Below, in pieces: positions 6,512 through 13,080 of a stretch of 16,302 nucleotides of DNA. The translations under genes and the position numbers were made by a program. This DNA comes from JBKHYG01 sp046565595 (GTDB taxonomy: Bacteria > Actinomycetota > AC-67), in the NCBI GenBank assembly GCA_046565595.1, contig JBKHYG010000111.1:1-16302 (forward strand), in the 5' to 3' direction. Numbering within the stretch: the stretch's first letter is position 1; every line of letters starts with the position of its first letter. The notes under the pieces are model-generated. The model was not told the origin of the DNA. It did no database searches and saw nothing but the letters and a program-made list of their open reading frames with translations.

Positions 6512-7641
6512 GGCGCCGCGATCGTCGTATCGCGTTCCTGGTTCCGAGCCTCGGCGAACGCGAAGGCCAGGGGAGCGTCGACCTGGCGCTCCTTCGTCAG
6601 GTCGCCGATGCCGGCTACGAGGTAACCGTCTATGCGGGCAACGCGGCAGAGGTCGCCGAGGAGCTCGAAGGCGTCAGGGTCAAACGCATCCCGCGCTTGC
6701 CTGCATGGCAGTTCGGGAACCTGATGCTGTCGCTTCTCACGACTACGCCGCGCTTACGGCGATGGCGTTACCGGCTGGTGCACGCCGATCCGGCCGTCGC
6801 GTTCAGACGCGCCGATGTGATGGTCTGTCACACGGTCAGCGGCGTCTGGCGGACATTGCCAGAGGAGGTCTGGCGCGAGCCGGGGGTACGAGGACGACAT
6901 GCAGACGCGGCGACCCGTTTCAAGGCATGGTTGGAGCGACGGCAGTTGCGAAAGGCCAGATTGGTGCTGGTCGCCTCTAGGCGCACGCAACTGGATCTGA
7001 TCGAGCGCGGCGTCCGTCCCGAGCGGATCCGCTACCTGCCCTTCGGGGTCGATCCGGAACGCTTCCGGCCTCCGACCAAAGCCGAGCGCGAGGCCGCCAG
7101 AGCCGTCCTCGGGATCTCCGAGGCAGCCTTCACGATCCTGACGGTCGGACCTCACGGCCCTCGCAAGGGCCTGCCGTTGGTCCTCGACGCGATGGGTATG
7201 AGCCAGACCCACGAAGTGCTCTTGGCGCCGGGGGACAGGCGCGGCGACGCATGGGTCGAAGAGGCCGAGGAGCGAGGGCTGCCGATGATCGCGCCCGGCA
7301 AGCTAGATGATGTTCGGATCGCCTATTGGGCATCCGACCTGCTGGTACACCCCAGCCGCTATGACGCCTTCGGGATGGCGGTGTTGGAGGCGATGGCGTG
7401 CGGGCTGCCGGTGGTCGTAAGCCGCGATGCCGGCGCCCACGAGATAGTCCGAGATGCCGGGATCGTCCTCACTGAGCACTCCTCAGAGGCCCTGCGCGGA
7501 GCCATCGATGTGCTGCGCCGAGACCCATCCCGACGGGCCAGGATGGGCCGCAGAGGACGAGAGATCGCCTTGCATCGAACCTGGGACGAAGCGGGACAAG
7601 TCCTGCTTCAGTCGTACGAAGAGGTTGCCGAGAACATCTGA
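6508..7641 (+). CDS. Glycosyltransferase family 4
   Basis: A 377-residue GT4 enzyme with a short basic N terminus (MRRRDRR). The acceptor half contains a helix-rich, Arg-rich region (76-150: TPRLRRWRYR, WLERRQLRKA), which may aid membrane association. In the donor half LPFGVDPERF (177-186) and HPSRYDAFGMAVLEAM (281-296) are typical. The first acid of the EX7E pair is Asp286 instead of Glu, a variant common in WaaG-like enzymes; Glu294 is kept. The phosphate motif is TVGPHGPRKG (212-221): Lys220 is present, but the usual Arg is replaced by Pro215. GTG 6508 overlaps the previous stop (GTGA), and AGGGAAGG (6492-6499) is a good Shine-Dalgarno. Sugar specificity is unknown. Confidence 0.85.
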   Translation: MRRRDRRIAFLVPSLGEREGQGSVDLALLRQVADAGYEVTVYAGNAAEVAEELEGVRVKRIPRLPAWQFGNLMLSLLTTTPRLRRWRYRLVHADPAVAFRRADVMVCHTVSGVWRTLPEEVWREPGVRGRHADAATRFKAWLERRQLRKARLVLVASRRTQLDLIERGVRPERIRYLPFGVDPERFRPPTKAEREAARAVLGISEAAFTILTVGPHGPRKGLPLVLDAMGMSQTHEVLLAPGDRRGDAWVEEAEERGLPMIAPGKLDDVRIAYWASDLLVHPSRYDAFGMAVLEAMACGLPVVVSRDAGAHEIVRDAGIVLTEHSSEALRGAIDVLRRDPSRRARMGRRGREIALHRTWDEAGQVLLQSYEEVAENI

Positions 7642-7656
7642 GAACGGCAGATCCGC

Positions 7657-10191
7657 GTGAAACGAACGCGGGTTCGCTCGTTAGAGAGTTCGAAGATGCA
7701 GCAGCAACCCGCCAAGGGACAGCCGCTACGCGTGCTGTTCGTCGACACGGTTCCTCGCCTCTCAGGCGCGGAGCAGTCCTTGGCTGACCTGACCGAAGGC
7801 GCTCGAGAGGTCGGCGTCGAGCCGATCGTCTGCCTCCCCGGCGAAGGTCCGCTGTCGTCCCGTCTTCGTGCTGGCGGCGTGCTGGTTCGCACGCTGCGCA
7901 TGGACGAGGCCCTCCTGACCGTCTCGCGTCAGACGCTGGCACGCAAGCCCTGGATCGCGCTCGCCAGGCTCTGGGCGTTCCTGGTGGTCGGTTGGCGTCT
8001 CCGCAGACTGATCCGCGAGATAGGTCCTCGCGTCATCCACTCGAACACTCTCAAGGCGCATCTGCTGTGCCTGCTTCCCGCCTTGGTGACACGCACACCG
8101 CTGGTATGGCATGTGCGCGACATCCTGCCGAAGTCGTGGGTCTCGAAGATCTTCATCCGGCTGGCTCGCCTGACCTCGGTGGTGATCGTCCCATCACGAG
8201 CCGTCGCCGAACCCTTCCGCGCCCGCAAGAAGGTGTTCCGCAAGGTGCGTCTGGTCCCCAACGGCATCCGCATCGCTGACTTCGTAGACGCGCGAGGCGA
8301 CCGCTCACTCCGCGAGATGATGGGGGTCAAGAAGAAGGATCCGGTCATCGGGATCGTCGGACGGATCGCTCCTTGGAAGGGTCAAGAGGTCTTCCTCCGG
8401 GCAGCTGCGATGCTTGCTTCGCGTCATCCGAAGGCGCGTTTCGCGGTCATCGGCACCGTGCTCTTCCCCGAGAACGACGCCCCCTTCGACGCCTACCTGC
8501 ACAGGCTGGTCCTCGATCTGGGCATCGCCGATCGGGTCGCGTTCCTGGGTCACCAGCCGGCGCCCGAAGCGATGGCCGCCTGCGACATCGTCGTGCATGC
8601 CTCGATGGAACCAGAGCCGTTCGGACGGGTGATCGTCGAAGCGATGGCGTCAGGTAAGCCGATCGTCGCGACAGCAGGTGGCGCGACCGCAGAGATCTTG
8701 CCCCCCGCAGCGGGCTTCATCGTTCCGCCCGCGCGACCCGAACTGCTCGCCGACGCGCTCGACCGGCTCCTGGCAGACCCGGAACTTCGTGGACACATGG
8801 GTGAGGCAGGAGCCGATGTCGCTTCCAGCTTCTTCGGTGTCGAGCGAGTGGTCTTGTCGGTCGCTCAGATCCATCGAGCGCTAGCCGCTCGTGCGGCGCG
8901 TCGTCGTCGCGGCCGCTGGCAGAAGACCGTCAACCGGTGGCTCGGACGCGTTCCCAAGGTCAGTGTCCCCAAGCCGGGTCGGCGCAAGCAAACCCCCAAG
9001 GGTCAGGTCGGCTGGTATCGCGATGCCTATGGGAACTGGGTCGCGCCCTCGGACGCGTTCGCAGGAGCCCGCCCGCAACAGCCTGCGCCCGCCGCTTGGA
9101 CCGAGCCGGTCGCTGCGGACGCGCTGACCGAAGAGCCGGAGTACGAGATCGAGTTCGTCGACGAAGAGGACAACTACGAGGAGGACGGCTACGAGGACGA
9201 CGGCGAGTATGAGGCTGACGGCGACTACGAGGAGTCCGACGAGCTGAGCGGCCCTTCGGCCAATCCGGCTCCGGTCGCTTGGCCCGCGCGCACGGACACA
9301 CCGTGCGAGCTCCAGCCTCGGGTAGCCGATCGTGACCGCGTTCCTGGCGTAGCCATCCTCGATCTGACCGACGAAGCGCCGCGCTCCACTCGCGTGCACC
9401 CACCGATCCGCCCGAAGCGACCTTCCCCCGCCTCGGTGTCTGGAGGCCAGCAGCCCGTCGTCTCACAGATCGCGGGCCAGGCCGCCTACGCAGCGCCCGC
9501 GTACGCGAATCCGTATCCGGCGCCCGCGACCGATCTAGCGGCGGTGCCGTTCCCTCATGCCAGACCTCATGTCTTCTATGACCTCACCAAGCGCATCCTG
9601 GATGTCGCTATCTCTGCGCTCGTGCTGCTGCTCGGTTCGCCTCTGTGGATCACCATCGCGATCATGATCAAACTCGAGAGCCGCGGGCCGGTCCTGCATC
9701 GCGGCATCGTCTACGGACGCGACTGCAAGCCCTTCACCTACTACAAGTTCCGATCGATGCGCGTCGACTCGACCGATGAGAGCCACCGCCAGTTCATCGA
9801 ACGGTATGTGCTCGAGAACGGTGGGCACCTACATGGCGAAGAGGTCGTCTACAAACTGACCGGCGACGCCCGCATCACCAGCATCGGCCGCTTCATCCGA
9901 CGCTTCTCGCTGGACGAGATCCCGCAACTCCTGAATGTGTTGAAGGGCCAGATGAGCCTGGTGGGTCCTCGGCCACCTCTGGATTACGAGTTCGCCTTGT
10001 ACGACGAGCCCGCTAAGCAGCGACTCACGGTCCTCCCCGGGATCACCGGCCTTCAGCAGGTCTGGGCGCGAAACATGGCATCCTTCGAGGACAAGCTGCG
10101 GATGGACATGAACTACATCCGCGAGCGCACACTCTGGATGGACATCAAGTTGCTGATGTGGACCATCCCCGCATCGTTCCGGGGACACTGA
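7657..10191 (+). CDS. Fusion: GT4 glycosyltransferase - acidic linker - polyprenyl-phosphate phosphoglycosyltransferase
   Basis: An 844-residue two-enzyme protein. Residues 23-410 are a GT4 glycosyltransferase: LSGAEQSLADL (35-45), WHVRDILPKSW (151-161), VGRIAPWKG (234-242) with Arg236 and Lys241, and EPFGRVIVE with Glu320/Glu328. Residues 411-635 are a linker: basic to about 450, then GWYRDAYGNWVAP (452-464), an acidic YExDG-repeat stretch (492-529), then Pro/Ala-rich sequence. Residues 636-844 are a WcaJ/PglC-type monotopic phosphoglycosyltransferase that would put a sugar phosphate on undecaprenyl phosphate. It has a membrane hairpin at 647-671, YYKFRSM (695-701), catalytic Asp753-Glu754 in SLDEIPQL, SLVGPRP (767-773) and PGITGLQQVW (794-803). 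The usual QxRxG is changed to GIVYG (683-687). The start could also be ATG 7696, with a weak GAGAG ahead of it. There is no stop or frame break between the domains. Confidence 0.9.
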   Translation: MKRTRVRSLESSKMQQQPAKGQPLRVLFVDTVPRLSGAEQSLADLTEGAREVGVEPIVCLPGEGPLSSRLRAGGVLVRTLRMDEALLTVSRQTLARKPWIALARLWAFLVVGWRLRRLIREIGPRVIHSNTLKAHLLCLLPALVTRTPLVWHVRDILPKSWVSKIFIRLARLTSVVIVPSRAVAEPFRARKKVFRKVRLVPNGIRIADFVDARGDRSLREMMGVKKKDPVIGIVGRIAPWKGQEVFLRAAAMLASRHPKARFAVIGTVLFPENDAPFDAYLHRLVLDLGIADRVAFLGHQPAPEAMAACDIVVHASMEPEPFGRVIVEAMASGKPIVATAGGATAEILPPAAGFIVPPARPELLADALDRLLADPELRGHMGEAGADVASSFFGVERVVLSVAQIHRALAARAARRRRGRWQKTVNRWLGRVPKVSVPKPGRRKQTPKGQVGWYRDAYGNWVAPSDAFAGARPQQPAPAAWTEPVAADALTEEPEYEIEFVDEEDNYEEDGYEDDGEYEADGDYEESDELSGPSANPAPVAWPARTDTPCELQPRVADRDRVPGVAILDLTDEAPRSTRVHPPIRPKRPSPASVSGGQQPVVSQIAGQAAYAAPAYANPYPAPATDLAAVPFPHARPHVFYDLTKRILDVAISALVLLLGSPLWITIAIMIKLESRGPVLHRGIVYGRDCKPFTYYKFRSMRVDSTDESHRQFIERYVLENGGHLHGEEVVYKLTGDARITSIGRFIRRFSLDEIPQLLNVLKGQMSLVGPRPPLDYEFALYDEPAKQRLTVLPGITGLQQVWARNMASFEDKLRMDMNYIRERTLWMDIKLLMWTIPASFRGH
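9130..9243 (+). repeat. Acidic YExDG repeats in the fusion-protein linker
   Basis: These codons encode residues 492-529. About half are Glu or Asp, and a degenerate YE-x-DG unit occurs about four times (YEEDG, YEDDG, YEADG, YEE). It follows a basic segment (411-450, RAARRRRGR and GRRKQ), so the linker is charge-segregated. The domains on both sides remain in frame. Confidence 0.6.
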
Positions 10192-10195
10192 ACCG

Positions 10196-11305
10196 ATGCG
10201 CGTGCTGGTCACGGGCGGACTCGGATTCATCGGCTCGCATGTCGTGAGAGCGCTGCTCGATAGAGGCGATCAGGTGACGATCCTGGACGCGCGCACCCCG
10301 CCCGTACACGACCCCGCTCATCCGGTCCAGCCCCCTGAGGGCGTACGCATGGTCGAGGGCGATGTCCGAGACCTCCCGTCCGTGGATGACGCACTGCATG
10401 GAGCAGAAGCCGTGATCCATCTGGCCGCATATCAAGATTACGGAACAGATCATCAACGCTTCATCGATGTGAATGCGGGGGGCACGGCGCTCCTGATCGA
10501 ACGGATCGCTGCTACAGGAACTCCTGTGGGTAGGTTCGTTCTCGGTAGCAGTCAGTCGGTCTACGGAGAAGGTGCGGTCGACTGTCCTACGCATGGCGTG
10601 ATCCCCGCGGCCCGTCGTCGCGAGGTGGACCTGGAGGCAGGCGACTTCGAGGCTCGATGTTCGCAGTGCGCCAAGCCGGCTCCGCCAACCAACACCCCAC
10701 CTCACATGACCGCGCCCGTCAACGCCTATGGCATCTCGAAGCTGGCCGCGGAGCGCCTCGTGCTGAATGTCGCACCGAACCACGGCATGGAAGGCACGGC
10801 CCTCAGGTACGCGATCGTGCATGGCCCAGGCCAGTCTCCCCGCAACGCCTACTCTGGGATCCTTCGCGCCGCGGTATTGCGCGGGTTGGCCGGGGAGAGG
10901 CCGATCGTGTTCGAGGACGGCGAGGCGAGGCGGGGATACCTCTCGATCGAAGATGCGGTTTCCGCGACCCTGCTTGCCCTTGATCATCCAGAAGCTGTCG
11001 GGAGAGCATTCGCGGTCAGCGGCGACCGGGACTACAGCGTGAACGAACTCCTGCGCGAGATCTCTGCGGCAACGGGCCTCGACCTGACTCCAGAGTTCGC
11101 CGGCTTCTACAGGATCGGCGATGTCCGACACACCCTGGCGGACACGGATGCGCTTCGCGAACTCGGCTGGCGTCCCACCGACGACCTCGGGCCGGTCTGG
11201 AGGGAGTATGTCGACTGGGTCCAGACCACCGGTGTCGAGGCGAAGGTCGTGGACCAAGCGCTCCAAGACATGCGGTCGAACCAGGTCCTCCGGCCGTTCA
11301 AGTGA
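10196..11305 (+). CDS. NAD-dependent NDP-sugar epimerase, dTDP-L-rhamnose 4-epimerase type
   Basis: A 369-residue extended short-chain dehydrogenase/reductase. The NAD site is GGLGFIGSH (7-15), with Asp31 as the likely ribose-binding acid. The active site is Ser119 region, Tyr178 and Lys182 (YGISK). A segment between VYGEG (122-126) and the catalytic Tyr is longer than in simple GalE-type enzymes and carries Cys130-x2-His133 and Cys155-x2-Cys158. The framework YGEG...C..HG...C..C...P is what I know from dTDP-L-rhamnose 4-epimerase-like proteins, which make dTDP-6-deoxy-L-talose. The substrate here is inferred from that pattern only; another NDP-hexose is possible. It begins 4 bases after the fusion gene stop with GGGGA (10181-10185) ahead, so it closes the same operon. 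No rml genes are in the window to supply a dTDP-sugar. Confidence 0.8.
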   Translation: MRVLVTGGLGFIGSHVVRALLDRGDQVTILDARTPPVHDPAHPVQPPEGVRMVEGDVRDLPSVDDALHGAEAVIHLAAYQDYGTDHQRFIDVNAGGTALLIERIAATGTPVGRFVLGSSQSVYGEGAVDCPTHGVIPAARRREVDLEAGDFEARCSQCAKPAPPTNTPPHMTAPVNAYGISKLAAERLVLNVAPNHGMEGTALRYAIVHGPGQSPRNAYSGILRAAVLRGLAGERPIVFEDGEARRGYLSIEDAVSATLLALDHPEAVGRAFAVSGDRDYSVNELLREISAATGLDLTPEFAGFYRIGDVRHTLADTDALRELGWRPTDDLGPVWREYVDWVQTTGVEAKVVDQALQDMRSNQVLRPFK

Positions 11306-11426
11306 CGGTTCGGTATGAAATGTCCGACATCTCGTTGGTTCGCAACCGAAACTCTGAGTCGTTCGTTACCGATGATGTAAGAGGAAGGAACGGCGTCGGT
11401 CCGGACGGACCGTCGTCAAGCGGTGC
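11306..11426. other. Intergenic region between epimerase and heptose cassette
   Basis: The 121 bases are the longest gap inside the polysaccharide locus and the natural place for a promoter of the heptose genes. No TTGACA/TATAAT pair with good spacing stands out. There are short inverted repeats: TGTC-C-GACA (11321-11329), GGTT-CGC-AACC (11337-11347), and the hairpin at 11397-11412. AGAGGAAGGAA (11380-11390) resembles a Shine-Dalgarno but is about 36 bases before the start codon and precedes no frame I can support. Confidence 0.45.
11397..11412. repeat. Hairpin CGGTCC-GGAC-GGACCG upstream of hddA-like gene
   Basis: Six-base perfect arms, all but one pair G-C, around a 4-base loop, 14 bases before ATG 11427. 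No T-run follows. It could be a terminator remnant of the upstream operon, a translation-affecting leader hairpin, or an operator. The start codon itself has no Shine-Dalgarno. Confidence 0.4.
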
Positions 11427-12467
11427 ATGAAGACGATCGCGGCATCAGCGCCGGCCCGCGTGAGCCTCGCGGGAGGCGGTACTGACCTGCCCGCATACGC
11501 GGACCGGTTCGGCGGGGCAGTCGTGTCCTTCGCGTTGGATCGGTACGCGACCGCCCAGGTGGCTCCGCGAACAGATGGACTCGAACTCTTGGCGCCCGAT
11601 CATGGGGAGCGCGAATTCATCCCCGCCCCCTCGGCGCAACGCAGACTCCGTCCGCCGATACTGGCTGAAGAACATGTCCTGTTCCAGAAGGCGGCCGCCA
11701 GCCACTTCCGACTCGACCGCGCGACGATCAGCGCGACCAGCGATGTCCCCATCGGAGCCGGGCTGGCCTCGAGCGGTTCGCTGGCCGTCGCACTCGCTGC
11801 AGCCGTCGGCGCGATGCTCGGAGACCCCGACGATCCCACGCGCATCGCCGAGGCGGCTTTCCGGATGGAGAGCGACCTTCTCGGGCGCCCTTGCGGACGC
11901 CAGGACCAGTACGCCTCGGCGTTCGGAGGCATCAACCTGATCGAGTTCAGCGCTGATGGCACCGCGGTCACCCCGTTGCGCGTCGATGCCGAGGCCGTGG
12001 CTGCTCGCATCCTGTTATTCACCGATGGTTCCAAACGAGACGCCGCCGTCCCCTTGCGCGATCAGCATGCCCGCACGTCGGCCGATGATCCCTCGACCAT
12101 GTCCGCGCTCCATGAGCTCCGTGCCGCCGCCTACCAGATGGGCCGCCTCCTAGAGGAGGGGGACCTGGATGGAGCAGGCTGGCTCCTGCACGAGACCTGG
12201 TTGCGCAAGGTCAGACTCAACGATGGCATGCGTAGTCCGCGGATCGCCGAGGCCGTGCTGCACGCGCGCGCTGCCGGAGCACTCGGAGCGAAACTCGCCG
12301 GCGCCGGTGGCTCGGGGACGCTGCTGGTCTTCGCCGCCGAAGGCTCTCCAGACCCGATCAGGAGCGAACTGGCAGGTCTAGGCTGGAAGGAGCTCGGATG
12401 TCGGGTCAGCCATGCCGGCGTGACGACTCGAACGATCACCGATGGAGAGGAGGGACGCGTTGGCTGA
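11427..12467 (+). CDS. hddA: GHMP kinase, D-glycero-D-manno-heptose 7-phosphate kinase-like
   Basis: A 346-residue GHMP-family sugar kinase. Motif 1 is APARVSLAGGGTDLPAY (8-24), the GGGTD form typical of HddA-like heptose-phosphate kinases. Motif 2, the ATP loop, is PIGAGLASSGSLAVAL (108-123). GRQDQYASAFGGIN (157-170) is the HddA-type substrate region, and motif 3 is KLAGAGGSGTLLVF (289-302). HddA phosphorylates D-glycero-D-manno-heptose 7-phosphate at C1 to the 1,7-bisphosphate. The neighbours are the phosphatase and isomerase of the same route, which supports this reading over other GHMP sugar kinases. It is first in a tight three-gene set: its stop overlaps the TTG start of the next gene. 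No Shine-Dalgarno is seen before ATG 11427, but the N terminus fits the family. Confidence 0.85.
   Translation: MKTIAASAPARVSLAGGGTDLPAYADRFGGAVVSFALDRYATAQVAPRTDGLELLAPDHGEREFIPAPSAQRRLRPPILAEEHVLFQKAAASHFRLDRATISATSDVPIGAGLASSGSLAVALAAAVGAMLGDPDDPTRIAEAAFRMESDLLGRPCGRQDQYASAFGGINLIEFSADGTAVTPLRVDAEAVAARILLFTDGSKRDAAVPLRDQHARTSADDPSTMSALHELRAAAYQMGRLLEEGDLDGAGWLLHETWLRKVRLNDGMRSPRIAEAVLHARAAGALGAKLAGAGGSGTLLVFAAEGSPDPIRSELAGLGWKELGCRVSHAGVTTRTITDGEEGRVG
12444..12454 (+). promoter_or_regulatory. Shine-Dalgarno deciding the TTG start at 12460
   Basis: GGAGAGGAGGG lies inside the end of the kinase gene and 5 bases before TTG 12460. The alternative in-frame ATG at 12442 has no such site and would add six residues not expected before the HAD motif. 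Confidence 0.6.
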
Positions 12468-13080
12468 AACATTCGCCGTGTTCCTCGACCGCGACGGAGT
12501 GATCTGCGAGAACCGAGCAGATCATGTCCGCAGTTGGCGTGACTTCACATTCCTGCCAGGGACCATCGACGCGATCGCCAGCCTCCGTCGGGCGGGCGCA
12601 AAGATATTCATCATCACCAACCAGGCCGCGGTTGGCCGCGGACTGATGACCCAAGGCGATCTGGCGAACATCCACGCCAAGATGAAAGAGGTCCTTCACG
12701 GTAGTGGCGCTGATGTGGACGGGATCTACGCCTGCACCCACCACCCAGCCGATGAGTGCGCATGCCGCAAACCCGGGATCGCGCTGCTGGCCATGGCTGC
12801 CGAGGAACACGACATCATCCTGGAAGAGTCCTTCATGGTCGGTGACTATGTGACCGACATCGAGGCAGGAGCGACCGCCGGCTGCACGACCGTCCTGGTT
12901 CGCAGCGGCCGAGGGACTCAAGCCGAACGGATCATCCGCACCGGAGAGGCGATCATGCCCGACGCGGTCTGTGACGACATGGTCGACGCGGCATTCTGGA
13001 TCCTGGCCGAGCGGGCCAGCGCGGTAGCGACGGGCCGAAGGACCGCGGCTCAACGCCGACGAGAAGCGAGGAACCGATGA
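12460..13080 (+). CDS. gmhB: D-glycero-D-manno-heptose 1,7-bisphosphate 7-phosphatase (HAD, GmhB-like)
   Basis: A 206-residue HAD-superfamily phosphatase. Motif I is FLDRDG with nucleophile Asp10 and acid/base Asp12. Motif II is ITNQAAVGRG, a GmhB signature. The CTHHPADECACRKPG segment gives Cys-x-His and Cys-x-Cys, matching the structural zinc site known in E. coli GmhB (C92, H94, C107, C109), followed by the motif III Lys. Motif IV is VGDYVTDIEAG. It removes the C7 phosphate of heptose 1,7-bisphosphate to give heptose 1-phosphate. Whether the alpha (GDP route) or beta (ADP route) anomer is used cannot be read. The HddA-like kinase beside it favours the GDP route. I chose TTG 12460 for its Shine-Dalgarno; ATG 12442 is the alternative. 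It overlaps the kinase by 8 bases and the isomerase by 4. The C-terminal tail (about 180-206) is Arg/Ala-rich. Confidence 0.85.
   Translation: MAETFAVFLDRDGVICENRADHVRSWRDFTFLPGTIDAIASLRRAGAKIFIITNQAAVGRGLMTQGDLANIHAKMKEVLHGSGADVDGIYACTHHPADECACRKPGIALLAMAAEEHDIILEESFMVGDYVTDIEAGATAGCTTVLVRSGRGTQAERIIRTGEAIMPDAVCDDMVDAAFWILAERASAVATGRRTAAQRRREARNR

Noticed and set aside
8887..9561. Possibility that the large gene is two genes with an intergenic region here
   Set aside because: The frame is open throughout, with third-position G/C bias kept across the linker. No stop or convincing start with a Shine-Dalgarno separates the halves.
10145..11266. 373-residue open frame on the - strand opposite the epimerase
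   Set aside because: The + strand frame has clear NAD-binding and Tyr-x3-Lys motifs. The - strand product is Arg/His/Asp-rich with no recognisable motif, as expected of antisense frames in GC-rich DNA.
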